This document shows positions 1 through 10,334 of a DNA stretch of 64,000 bases, piece by piece. The notes below the pieces were generated by a model that did not search any database, was not told the DNA's origin, and saw only the letters and a list, made by a program, of their open reading frames with translations. The DNA is taken from the NCBI GenBank assembly GCA_023053575.1, contig JAKZAP010000014.1, forward strand, positions 4,650,001 through 4,714,000, in the 5' to 3' direction. Numbering within the stretch: the first letter of the stretch is position 1; each line of letters begins with the position of its first letter. Both the position numbers and the translations under genes were made by a program. The DNA is from Branchinecta lynchi. Taxonomy: Eukaryota > Arthropoda > Branchiopoda > Anostraca > Branchinectidae.

Positions 1-60
1 GCTTGTCCGGCAAAAATGCAACATTCAAGAACAGATTCAACATGTTTCCTTATTTCGTGT

Positions 61-405
61 ATCGGACCTCTAATCAACTTCATTAAAAATCTTACTCTAC
101 TAAGATTCCGGTCTGGTCCGGATTCCGAAACTACTTCTCCGGCGAGAAAAATGTGCTTTCAGGGATGGATCCCTTATCTCTGATGAGAAGTCATCCACTC
201 CCTCATCCCCCAGTAGGGCTACAGGGTTCATTACCTTAAACCGTATTGTCCACCGACAAAGGTTCCAATGCTCCTGAAGAGTCGCTGGGGGTCGTGTACG
301 AATTGGACCTGTACTCTGATCCAAGAACACACCAAGCTTGAACAAAATACCTCAACCATTTCGAGAGTTATCGTGCTCATACACGGACAGACAGACAGAC
401 GGACG
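61..405 (-). repeat. Family A repeat, divergent partial copy
   Basis: Read on the minus strand this begins with a CTGTCTGTCTGTCCGT run near 385-405, continues with the family A head (GAGCACGATAACTCTCGA) and a GTAGCCCTACTGGGGG segment, then one array unit with a CCGGAATCCGG-type hairpin motif, and fades near 61. It is much more diverged from the consensus than the copies at 4320 or 10335 and seems to be an older subfamily. The frames across it encode nothing recognisable. Confidence 0.6.
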
Positions 406-557
406 GAGAGACGAAATTTGCTAAGTCACAAGTACGTTTTTACTGAAATTGACACTCTGGCAAATGATAATTTAAGTGAAGGAAATAATACGCAAGCTAT
501 GAAAGCAAGTAATTATGTCGATAATCAGTCGCTGAAGAAATGGCCAGGCAAAGATGA

Positions 558-856
558 TGAGCGTGTGCCACCCTACTTACCGTAGTTACTACGCATGACG
601 TCACAAATTCTGGCTTTTTGCCGTCAAGGCCGGAACGATCTTTCTGTTTTCCAGCGGGATATTATGCCACGGGCGAATCCGACCAATCACGTTACAGAGA
701 TGCGTAGTTACTACGCTTACTGCTCACGAGCATGGTAAGAAAAAAGTAACTATTAGCTACTATTCCGAGAAGGTTGGAACGGTCAGCGTAGTAACTTTTC
801 GTGAGGATGGAACGGAAATAGTAACTAATAGTTACTATTGGTACGAGGGTGGAACA
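558..856 (+). repeat. Family D repeat, copy 1 (palindrome CGTAGTTACTACG)
   Basis: About 300 bp matching 16195-16430: both begin with CCACCCTACTTA.CGTAGTTACTACGCATGA, share a GGCTT/T.TTG.C.TCAAGGC.GGAACG block, and end with repeated GGTTGGAACGGTCAGCGTAGTA phrases. The motif CGTAGT(A/T)ACTACG, itself almost perfectly self-complementary, appears at both ends of this copy (near 580 and 705). A non-autonomous DNA element is likely; no target duplication could be fixed. The stretch 857-1049 between this and the next copy shows nothing I recognise. Confidence 0.6.
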
Positions 857-1049
857 CGCAAATATTGTTTTTGCATTTTAGAACTGCCAAGGCCTTAGGA
901 CAGCGTACCCTACCCTGTGTAGCATATTAAGTGATATGCAAGAATCACCGTTAGTAATAGGACTATGTGAGACGTTTGTGTCGAATAAGGATAATTATTC
1001 AGCGTGGGTTTATTTGATGTTGATTAATATTCGATTCGAACAACAACAA

Positions 1050-1698
1050 CAACATATTCGATTTAAGGGTAAGAAGAAATGCTGAACAAGATGGTGAAAA
1101 CCATTTCTCGCGAAACGGTTATTTAGTCCGGGATCCGGCGAAAACCGGAAAGTTGGTTAAAAGTAAAAGTTTCATTTGAAGTTGCTTAAACGTTCGATTT
1201 TGGGGTAAAAGGACATAATGAACACGATGATGAAAACCATTTTCTAGCCGGACAACTAGTTCGCCCGGAATCCAGCCAAAACCGGAAAATTTGCCGAAAG
1301 CAAAAGTTTGATTAAATGACAGATATAGGGGCAAGAGGAGAGGCTGAGTCTGTATATGACAATCATTTTTTACCCGGACATATAATTAGTTCGGAATCCG
1401 GTTACTTTTAGATGTTCTTCATAGGGATAAGGAGATAGGCCGGATTCGTTTCTCAATTTTCTTTCTTTGCTGGACTAGTAGTTCGCTCGGAATTCGGGCG
1501 AAACTGGAAACTTGGCAGAAATAGAGCAGAAGTCTCGGACAGTATCGTCAAAATAGATATGGTTTGTATAGAGTTAATATCTGAACTTGGTTTTCTCTGA
1601 TGATGAGCCTGGCGGAGACTGGATCTGGCGAAGACAAGACCCAATTGTCTGGATCAAATATTATATTTTTGGGATCCCATCGACACTTTGGTCTTGTT
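1050..1698 (+). repeat. Family A repeat, 5'-truncated copy
   Basis: Starts inside the array (GATTTAAGGGTAAGAAG) and carries four decaying units with CCGG..CCGG motifs, then the conserved tail: GACTGGATCTGGCGAAGAC, TTTTTGGGATCCCATCG and the terminal GGTCTTGTT. The head with the GTCC run is missing. Confidence 0.8.
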
Positions 1699-2463
1699 CT
1701 TTTTTTCATACTCCATTTAGGACGAATTTCTTGTAATATAAATGGGTAATAAATATGTTAATCATCATTATGTATCTCGTCACTAACGTTTTGGGATCCC
1801 CAAAACGCTGTCTGTCTGAACTGCCATCGCTTTCTTCAGCGTTGCAGTAGCAAGCAAACATTTTGTATAAACACATATACATCTTCTACTTTTGCGAAAT
1901 TTCCTGAATAACTTGGAGCTAATAGATATTTTATTACACTGAACAGTTCAAACCAAACAACTTTTCTCCAACTTTCGTCGTGTGATTTTTCCCGCACCGG
2001 GAAATGGCAACCGTGCTGTCAGAACTTGGCTTGAGGCTATGAACTTTTGATTTTAGGAGCTTTTTGAACTTTTAGCTTTAGGGTTTGAAACTTTGAACTA
2101 TGATGGATGTGGGCGGTCCCTATAGTTCAAAACTCGCCGAAGCTCTTGGTTTAATGATGAATTGGCGTAATTTCGTAGGGCTGGCTGCAGTATACCGAAT
2201 CGGAAAACGGTTATCTCAGGTATCTGGAGAAATCTGGTGAAAAAAGATAAAGGTTCCGGATGGCTAGTGCCGCTCTCTCATGCACCAACTTCCAGGACGA
2301 GGGCTTCCGAAGCGCGGGGGATGCTTACGGAACAAATATGATTCGTCATTTATTTCTTCTTTATTTTTTATTTTTTTGGCTTCGGAATAACGACACATCT
2401 TGTTTGTTTTTTAGTGTAACAATACCTGTGGTTTTGTCCAGTACTCACCAGTCTTTTAACTCG
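1699..2463. other. No recognisable feature
   Basis: AT-rich sequence without a credible open frame. There is a short run of near-repeats based on TTTTGAACTTT around 2045-2095. I see no gene or element. Confidence 0.5.
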
Positions 2464-3398
2464 TTTCGGGGATCCCAAAATGTAAGTGGCGGGATCCCTA
2501 TGACATCTCAAAAGTTGTGCGTCTGTCCGTCTGTGCGCATTATAGCCCGCGAAGGGAATGACATATTTTGATGAAACTTGGTGTGAGGATTCTTTGGGCC
2601 AAGAGTTCGAGTTCGTAAATAGTCTCTTTAGCCCTACATTTAGGGGTGGGGGCGGGGGTTTAAGTTAAGGGGCAAATGAAATATTTTAGAATACTGAATG
2701 CTGAATCCGAATATCAAAGTTATTTTCTTTCCGGACAAGTAGTTCACCCGGAATCCGGCGAAAACCGGATACAAAGTTTGTCAACCAATTTTCGGCTATA
2801 GCAGTTTCTACCCCTTTATTCTCAAACTAGTATAGCTCTGCGCGTGGATGATGGCGACATTCATTTGTTTATTATATGGACGTCGGAGAGATCTGGTGTA
2901 ATTGAAGGCCAAAGGGGTTGATACATAATGTGCAAACGAGGAAATATGTTGTTCAGGCGAGGATATTGTTGAATGAGGATTCACTGGTAAAGTAAAGGTC
3001 AAGTTCGTAGATGGGTCCTTCAGTCCTATCTTTAGAGGCAGAGGAGGGGTTTCGAATTTACGGTAAAAACATATATTTTTCTATATGCTATTAAGACGTT
3101 CATGGAGGGGGTAAGGAGGTCCGGTGAATACATATCTGATCCTAGTTTTCTTGCTGGACAAATGGTTCGTCATGAATTCGGCTGAAACTGGAATTTGACT
3201 GAAGCTCAAAGCTGTTTCTGAAATCGATTAGAGATTCGGTATCGGGGCAAGAAGACATGCCGAATCCATTTCTGAACTTTATTTTAACTGTAAAAATATT
3301 CAAGGAATCTGACGAAGACTGAATGGTGAAGACGTGACCCAATTGTTTGAATCAAATGGTAGATTTTTTGGATCCGATCGAAACCTTTGGTCTTGTTT
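2464..3398 (+). repeat. Family A repeat, full-length but diverged
   Basis: Head at 2464 (GGGGATCCCAAAATGTAAGTGG), then GTCTGTCCGTCTGTGCGC, the GATGAAACTTGGTGTGAGGATTC core, the G-rich box (GGGGTGGGGGCGGGGG), degenerate array units, and a tail ending GATCCGATCGAAACCTTTGGTCTTGTT. It is shorter than the copy at 4320 because array units are missing or eroded. Confidence 0.8.
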
Positions 3399-3439
3399 TG
3401 TTGTGAGGTGTAATAACACATCCTTGTAAGCAGTGCTTT

Positions 3440-3517
3440 CGCTATGCAAGAAAGAGAAGTGAGAGAAAGAAAGAGGAAGAGAAGTGAGAGAAAGAAAGTG
3501 AAAGAGAAGTGAGAGCG
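3440..3517 (+). repeat. Purine-only minisatellite
   Basis: Almost pure AG on the plus strand, built from three imperfect units of the form GAGAAGTGAGAGAAAGAAAG. It immediately follows the family A copy ending at 3398. No function is implied. Confidence 0.75.
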
Positions 3518-4319
3518 AGAGATTTAATCAAAACAACCAACAGTGAGACACTGAAAAGGTTGCCATTTATCGATTCTAGATTGTGTATGCTGTTAAAACT
3601 ATTCTACTATTCCCTCAGTCGGTTGATTTCCGCGACAAGTGTCCCCTCCCCCTCCCTTTTAAGATTGTATCGGTCTGTACGCGCCTGGTTGTTAATGATA
3701 CTGCCCGTACATCCGTGAGTAATGATTTTCCTTTACGCGAAAGGTGAGACGCCGGAGCTTACCGCCTCATATCGATTTCACGCTTCTATTTATTTATGTC
3801 TCAGAAATTTTTGATCGATGAACTGTATTCAGTGGGAGAGTATCCTCTACTTACTTGGGAGTTCAACGAACGGACATGCCATTATCGAGGTCATTATGTT
3901 CTCCGACGATTATCGATGGTTTACAACAATCTTTCCCATTGACTGGTATAACGGTTTCACTTTCTGCAATAGATTCAGATGGATTTTAATGCGCAAAAGC
4001 TATAGTTAGGATCTGAGCCAAAACCATTACTCTTCTCTCTCACCCTGGATGTATTGTAAGACCGTTTGGACAACGTTTATTCTAGCTTCTTAAAAGATAC
4101 CGCTTGCTTATTCTGCGTTTTATTTTATCCCTAGCACACTTGTGCAATTACAAACTTCTGAAAGGCAGGTTCTCCACTGCTTCGTTTGTACCTACGAATG
4201 TTTAGCGTTTTTTCCGCCTTGCTGAGTTTTGCTAGGCATGCAACGCAAACTTCGCGAAAGCTTCAAGGTCCGCCGACAACTCTATCACGCATAAGGACAT
4301 GATAAGCTCCAAAAGGTTG
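3518..4319. other. No recognisable feature
   Basis: Apparently single-copy within this window. Small open frames are present (for example 63 codons from 3818), but none has a domain, a repeat or a recognisable relative. Confidence 0.45.
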
Positions 4320-5379
4320 TTTTTGGGATCCCAAAACGTAAGTGGAGGGATACCTATTACATCGCAAAAGTTGTTCGTCTGTCCGTCCGTCCGTCCGTCT
4401 GTGAGCACGATAACTCTCGAAGGGAATGAGATATTTTGATGAAACTTGGTGTGACGATTCTTTGGGTCAAGAGTAATGTCGAGTTCGTATATGGGCCCTG
4501 TAGCCCTATATTTGGGGGTGGGGGAGGGGGTTCAAATTAAGGGACAAACAAAATATTTTTAAACAGCTAATGTGATAGTCGATTATGAGGTAAGAAGACA
4601 TGCTGAGCACGATGGTGAAAATCGTTTTCTCCGGCAAAAACCGGAAAGTTTGTTAAAAGTAAAACTTTCATTTGAAGTTGATTAAATGTTTGATTATTTA
4701 GGGGTAAGAAGACATGCTGATCATGATGGTGAAAATCATTTTCTTTCCGGACAAGTAGTTCGTCCGGAATCCGGCAAAAACCGGAAAGTTTGTTAGAAGT
4801 AAAAGTTTCATTTGAAGTTGATTAAATGTTTGATTTAGGGGTAAGGAGACATGTTGAACAAGATGGTGAAAACCATTTTCTCGCCCGACAGCTAGTTCAC
4901 CTGGAATCTGGCCAAAACCGGAAAATATGTTAAAAGCAAAAGTTTTATCTGAAGTTGATTAGATGATCGATTTAGGGGTAAGAAGAGACGCTGTGTCCAT
5001 ATATGACTATCATGTTTTACCCGGACAAATAATTAGTCCGGAATCCGGTTTTACCCGCATTTTTTTTTAAGTCAAAGTTTTATTTGAAGTTGATTAGATG
5101 TTCTTTATAGAAATAAGGAGATATGCTGAATTCGTTTCTGAATTTTCTTTTGTTGCTGGACTAGTAGTTCGCTCGGCGAAAGTTAATCAGGAAGTTTCGG
5201 TCAGTATTGTCAAAATAGATATGGCTTATAGAGGTATGGATAGATAGATAGATAGAATATCTGAACTTGGTTTTCTCGGATGATTAGCCTGACGAAGATA
5301 GGATCTGGCGAAGACAAGACCCAATTGTCTAGATCAAATCTTAGATTTTTGGGATCCCATCGACACCTTTGGTCTTGTT
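4320..5379 (+). repeat. Family A repeat, reference full-length copy
   Basis: The best copy for defining the family. Order: palindromic left end (TTTTTGGGATCCCAAAACG); four GTCC repeats at about 4380-4400; head core with CACGATAACTCTCGAAGGG and TTTTGATGAAACTTGGTG; a G-rich box; then array units of about 115-137 bp starting GGTAAGAAGACATGCTGA and containing CCGGACAAGTAGTTCGTCCGG, ATCCGG and AACCGG, decaying toward the 3' side; a GATAGATAGATAGATAG run; then the tail with GGATCTGGCGAAGACAAGAC, a second TTTTTGGGATCCCATCG and terminal CACCTTTGGTCTTGTT. It has no coding capacity, and short frames reading TDRRTDR-type peptides are by-products of the GTCC run. It could be a non-autonomous transposon of unknown class; I cannot name its mobiliser. 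Confidence 0.85.
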
Positions 5380-5384
5380 CATTT

Positions 5385-5570
5385 TGGAAGACATGGTTGG
5401 CCAATAATTCTATCTTCTTTTTTGGACTTATTTGGTTCTGCTTGGTTTTCCCGCTTCTTAACCACAGGGCGTTCAATTTTTAAATATTTTGCGTCCACCC
5501 GCCGCCTCGGAGAGCAGGAAGGCTGGGTATTTCGACAAGCGTTAACAATAATAGTGTTTTGGAAAAACAT
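5385..5570 (-). repeat. Arm 1 of a 170-185 bp inverted pair with coding-like conservation
   Basis: The reverse complement matches 6590-6755. Shared blocks include GACGCA..GTGG, GTGGTTAA(G/A)AAG.G.GAAAACCAAGCA and AAGTCCAAA..GAAGAT. In the matching frames both arms read a peptide with AKYLK, VVKKRENQA and KSK, which suggests degraded coding sequence. No domain is recognisable. Confidence 0.65.
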
Positions 5571-6139
5571 TTTTTCTAAGCTATATCGTCATGAAATCAT
5601 TTCTGCTAAGAGTTGTTTCGTAGCAACATGCCCTACCCACTGCCTGGAGCCGATGTCTGTATCCATATTCTCGATATCATGAATTTTAACTGGATGTGGA
5701 ATCTCTCATAAAACTCGTCTTTACCGTCTTATTCCAGACTACATCCGAAAAACCTGAGTTTGGTGATATCTACGTTTATCCCAGCTCCTCCGCCTTCATA
5801 TTTCCAATGTAAACGAATTAACTCTGGTTTACCCTTGAATGATTGCGGAATCCCTCATCCAGCTCGTCAGCCTTCCTCATGAAAGTATTTTGAAAGAAAA
5901 ATTCTAGAGTGTGGAGAAGTCCACATTTATCCAATCCAAATGGCTCCCCCTGTGTGATTTCTTTTCTATGCTATGAAGTTACTTTTTCGACTAAAATCTA
6001 TTACAGTTAGTTGTAAATGAACATGGAATCTTTCTTAAACCCTTACTTTACGATGTTGTTTAAAATTACGGCCAAAAACTTTAAAAGCATACCTCTCACT
6101 AGAAATGATCTTTTCATGATGAAATGGATCAGAAATATC
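5571..6139. other. Spacer between the inverted arms; no gene recognised
   Basis: About 570 bp between arm 1 and the MITE at 6140. There are phrases of the type TCCAATGTAAACG and repeated ATCCAGCTCGTC, but no open frame of note. Confidence 0.4.
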
Positions 6140-6544
6140 AGTTGCATTCTTGGTTACCACGGTAACGGAATCTGCAATTAATCGGTTTCGCAGTTACTGT
6201 GGTATCTGATACACGGTTGCTCCAGGGTTGCTCGATAATACGACTATTGCCGAAATTGGACTATGCGAAGTCATCCCGAAAGAACAACTGATGTCCAGTT
6301 ACATCACTAAACCTCTTTCTCACCATTTTGACAAAATTTGATGAATGTGAGATGACTTTTCAGATACCACGATCAGTTACCACGATCGGACCGTGGTATC
6401 TGAATATCAAATACCACGATAACTGGCCAGATACTACGATAACTGCAAAGACGCCTTTTGACCGTGGTATCAGATACCACGATAACTGCAAAAACGACTT
6501 TACACCGTGGTATCAGATATTATGGTATCTGCGAAAACACAACT
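6140..6544 (+). mobile_element. Family F MITE, copy 1 (palindrome-rich, 3-bp target duplication)
   Basis: 405 bp. The left end starts AGTTGCATTCTTGGTTACC and the right end finishes GGTATCTGCGAAAACACAACT, which are inverted and partly diverged. ATC directly flanks it on both sides (6137-6139, 6545-6547). The interior is made of repeated near-palindromes of the forms GTTACCACGGTAAC and GATACCACGGTATC joined by ACTGCAAAAACGACTTT-type spacers. It matches the opposite-strand copy at 40986-41407 along its length. It encodes no transposase, so it must depend on one elsewhere. A 3-bp duplication fits PIF/Harbinger or CACTA-type elements, but the ends fit neither clearly. Confidence 0.85.
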
Positions 6545-6589
6545 ATCTTTTATGAACATACCATTACTTTCCATGTGAAACTAACGATT

Positions 6590-6755
6590 TTCTTGTTAGT
6601 GTTTGTCGACTCTGTCTTGCCTTCCCGCCTTCTGACGCAGAGGTGGCACGCAAAGTACTTGAAAAATGAACATGTCGTGGTTAAAAAGAGAGAAAACCAA
6701 GCAAAACAAGAGAAGTCCAAATAGAAGATATACCTAATGGCCTACCAAGTTTTTC
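6590..6755 (+). repeat. Arm 2 of the 170-185 bp inverted pair
   Basis: Matches the reverse complement of 5385-5570 with moderate divergence. The frame ending with VVKKRENQAKQEKSK stops at 6722, earlier than the corresponding frame in arm 1. The family F MITE lies between the two arms. Confidence 0.65.
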
Positions 6756-6800
6756 AAAGTGAAAGGCAACACTTAGAAGTTTTTAAGGCACTTGAGCACA

Positions 6801-8820
6801 CTCAAGTGCCATATAGCGATCGTACTTTCTGTCGGTCTGTCTGTCGTTCTGTCGGTCTGTCCCGGTTTTGCTAGTTTGGGCACTTCCACATGATAAGCTA
6901 GGACGATGAAACTTGGCAGGTGTATAAGGGACCCAACCAGATTACCTCGGAAACAATCACTTCCCTGATCCGGCAATCGTGGGGGGAGTGGAGGGATGGG
7001 AAATCGGGAAATTAGTAACATGCATAACTTTAGAACGGGTAATCGGACATGCATGAAACTTGACATGTGTCAAGAACAAGTGTTTCAGATGCTCTGTTTC
7101 AAATTCAAACCAGATCCGATAACTGGGGGGGGGGGGTCTGGAGGGGGGCACCGGAAATCTAGTAAAACGCTTCCAAATAAGCTAGGATGGCGAAACCTGG
7201 ATAGCTTATCAGGAAACCAACCAGATGAACTTCGAAATAATCACTTGGAGGATTCGACTATCGTGGGGGGAGTGGAGGGATGGGAAATCCGGAAACTAGT
7301 AACACGCAAAACTTTGGGACGGGTTATCGGACATGCATGAAGCTTGACTCATGTCAAGAACAAGTGCTTCAGATGCTCAGTTTCAAGTCAGGACCAGATC
7401 CGATAACTGGGGGGGGGGGGCTGGAGGGGGGCACCGAAAATCTCGTGAAACGCTTCCACATAAGCCAGGACACTGGAATTTGGCAGGCATAGCAGAGAAC
7501 CGACCAGAATAACTTGCAAATAATTACTTCCCCGATCCGGCCATCGTGGGGGGAGTGGAGGAATTTGAAATCCGGAAACTAGTAACATGCATAACTTAGG
7601 AACGAGTAATCGGACATGCATGAATCTTGACATGTGTCAAGAACAAGTGTTTCGTATGCTGAGTTTCAAATCCGGAGCAGATCCGATAACCGGTGGGGGG
7701 GGGGGGGCTGGAGGGGGGCCCGGAAATCTCGCGAAACGCTTCCACATAAGCTAGCACAATAAAACTTGGCAGACATATGAAGGAACCAACCGTATTAACT
7801 TGGAAATAATCACTTCCCCGATCCAGCCTTCGCGGGGGGAGTGTAGGGATGGGGAATCCGGAAACTAGAAACATACCTAACTTTAGAACGGATAATCCGG
7901 CATGCACGAAACTTGACAATTGTCAAGAACAACTGGATCAGATTTTCAATTTCAAATCTGGACCGAATCCGAAAACTAGGGGGGGGGGAGAGGGGGGGGC
8001 CGGAAATCTCGTGAAATGCTTAGGGTCGAGGGATCGGAATGGAACTTGAAGGGAAGAACAAGCATTAACCCTAGATACTTTGTTGACAAAGCACGACCGG
8101 ATTGTGTCACAGTAGGGGGTGTTGGAGGGTTTTTTCCTGGATTTCCGGTGATCACGAATTAGGGTACTTCCAGATGTACTAAGACTATGAAACTTGGCAG
8201 ACATATCAGGTAGTCTATCAGCGACTTGGAAACAGTTCCTTTCCCGATCCGATGATCGGGGGGGGGGGGGGGAATGGAAGGATGGGGAATCTGGGTTCTA
8301 GTAACATGCATAACTTTGGAACGGGTGATCAGACGTGCATGAAACTTGTCAAGTGTCAAGAACAAGTGTCTCAGATGACCAATTTCAAGTCTGAAACGGA
8401 TCCGAGAAAATCTTGTGAAACGCATAGAGTCGAGAGATCGGGATGGGGCTTGGAGGGACAAACAAGCATAAGCCGTATATACATTATTGACAACACAGGA
8501 CCGGATATTGTCACAGTGGGGGGGGGGAGTTGGAGGGGGTTTTCCACAATTCCGATGATCAGGAGTTAGGGTACTTCCAGATGTGCTATGACCGTGAAAC
8601 TTAGCAGGCATGTCAGATTGGCTTAAAAACAGTCCCTCCCCCGATCTGATCATCGTTTGGAGTCAATGAGTGGTATAACCATTTCAGATTTACTAGATCA
8701 ATCCCATTTTCTGATGAATTGAATATCGGGAGAGAGATCCAGCCTTGAAAACTGCAAACCGTATCTGAAAAACATGGTAACTGTTCTTACAAGTGCCATA
8801 TGAGCTTTCATCTCTTGTTC
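6801..8820 (+). repeat. Family B repeat, copy 1 (about 2 kb, tandem G-tract units)
   Basis: Starts TCAAGTGCCATATAGCGATCG, followed by a GTCGGTCTGTCTGTCG run, then about a dozen units of roughly 140 bp. Two unit types alternate, giving a higher-order period of about 285 bp. One type contains GGACGATGAAACTTGGCAGG, the other GGACATGCATGAAACTTGACA. Each unit closes with a G-tract such as GGGGGGGGGG..TGGAGGGGGG followed by CCGGAAATC. The 3' end carries CAAGTGCCATATGAGCTTTCATCTCTTGTT (8790-8819). Frames with GGGGSGG-type peptides come from the G-tracts and are not genes. Confidence 0.85.
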
Positions 8821-9179
8821 ATATCCTCGAGTGTGAAGAATTGTCGTCGGAACTTCAGAAAAATTTTCGGGAAGTTTGCGCGAGTCGTAGCTAAAGAACA
8901 AAACAATGGCGAAAGGCGGGGATTTCAGAAGCTTAAAATTCCGAAGGGAGCTAGGTATAATATGAGAAAGGCAGAATAGGCAAGAGGGACCCCTTAATTA
9001 TAGTACAGGAAATTGAGCTCCAAAAAGAAGTCGACCAGAAACAAATTGCAACAGAAATGATTTCTACACCATCTTGTTGAGAAAAAAACTGAACAACATA
9101 TCCAAAGTTGCATGTACTGGCTAGACGTAATATAGGCGTTTTTTGCTTTTAGTGTCTTTTTCTGTTTTTCGAAAAATTT
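8821..9179. other. No recognisable feature
   Basis: About 360 bp between family B and family E. No open frame or match elsewhere in the window was noticed. Confidence 0.4.
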
Positions 9180-9700
9180 TTTTTAAGAATTTTGGTGGTC
9201 GCCCATTATTCTTGAACTAAAGTACGGTTCTGATGCAAACTGCCATGCTTGAACCGAAAATGAGGTCAGATTTGACATACCAAGCACCAGCAAAAAGTTA
9301 ATGTCATTTTTTCAACCCTTTTCGCAAAAAGGGCAATTTTCTATATGGCCCGATTTTCCGTGAATGAAAGTGCGATCCTGACATGGAATCACGAGCTAAG
9401 ACTGAAAACGGAATCAAATTGGGTGTCTGCTGTGCCTAAAAGCAGTTTCGTAGCCAGAAATATGTGATCTTTACGATTTTTTAGAAAATTATTAAGAAAA
9501 GTAAAGTACGAATCAAACTGCTCCCATGCTCAGTACACGGCTCTTACTGCCATTTTTTACGTTTTTAATACGAAAATTTCAGTTTTGGTGGTCGACCATT
9601 TTTGGACTGAAAAGTACGGTGCTGATGCAGAATAACAAGCTGAGACTTAAAAAGAGGTCAGATTTGGTGTATCTTGCACCGGGAAAAAGGTTTAATATCA
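9180..9700 (+). repeat. Family E degenerate repeat, copy 1 (three units)
   Basis: Three diverged units of about 170-210 bp starting near 9185, 9350 and 9565. They share the phrases TTTTGGTGGTCG.CCATT, AAGTACGGT.CTGATGCA and GAGGTCAGATTTG. The first two match, on the opposite strand, the copy at 12880-13150, including GTTAATGTCATTTTTTCAACC. No coding content was seen. Confidence 0.7.
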
Positions 9701-10334
9701 ATAATATCCGCCGTTATTATTTTTGTAAAGATAGTTCAGTCAGCATTTATTATCCATCAATATGGTCGATTGTTAGAAGAAAAAATATACATACTTGAGC
9801 TGGTTATTAACAGCAGAACCTTCTTGAAGACCAAATAACGTATCCTTGGAAGACGACCCCAAGTAAGATAATCCAGTCGGATAGAAAATTAGTTCTGATC
9901 AGTCAAAGTAATAACCTTTTTTGTCCTCGCCATCTAAACTGAGGCCTGTCTACCCTACAATGAGGTTTATTCGATATTTCTGCCATATTGGAATCTGCTA
10001 AACTTATGCGAGCAAACGTATTCCCATCATTAATCCACTGCCTATGACAAACTTTTTTTACACAAATTTTACGCATGTGCACCACAAATCAGATGATTCG
10101 AAATCCGGCGATCCGAAATCGGAAATCATTCAATCTGAAAGTCTTGGAGCAAGTCATGGACTCTTTAATCTAGTCTTGACATCCTCTGGCTTTCCTTCTG
10201 ACGGCCAAGCTTGGGCTGGAATGGAACACAGCAATCACTTATGATCGTGAATCTCAGACGGAAATAGTTTAGTCTTATACCCTCAATGATTGATGTTCCA
10301 ACTACTGACGACACATCTATTTACTCGGTTATGC
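9701..10334. other. No recognisable feature
   Basis: No convincing open frame or repeat. Small frames on both strands near 9903-10244 overlap each other and look like noise. Confidence 0.4.

Noticed and set aside
268..585. Frames encoding TDRRTER, TDGQTDGRTDG and similar peptides (also at 17205, 27015, 52779)
   Set aside because: They are translations of the GTCC/GTCT run of family A and end at different places in each copy.
5241..5258. GATA microsatellite as an independent feature
   Set aside because: It lies at the same place in copies at 4320, 23962 and 26087 and is part of family A.
4320..5379. Family A as a Helitron
   Set aside because: No TC start or CTRR end with a 3' hairpin in either orientation, and insertions are not clearly between A and T.
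7388..8653. Proline-rich (minus) and glycine-rich (plus) frames of 80-160 codons
   Set aside because: Produced by G-tracts of family B; no conserved start, and frames change between units.
6801..8820. Regular repeats resembling a CRISPR array or satellite
   Set aside because: Units are 135-145 bp, diverged, without short identical repeats and unique spacers; the DNA is clearly from an animal-type genome.
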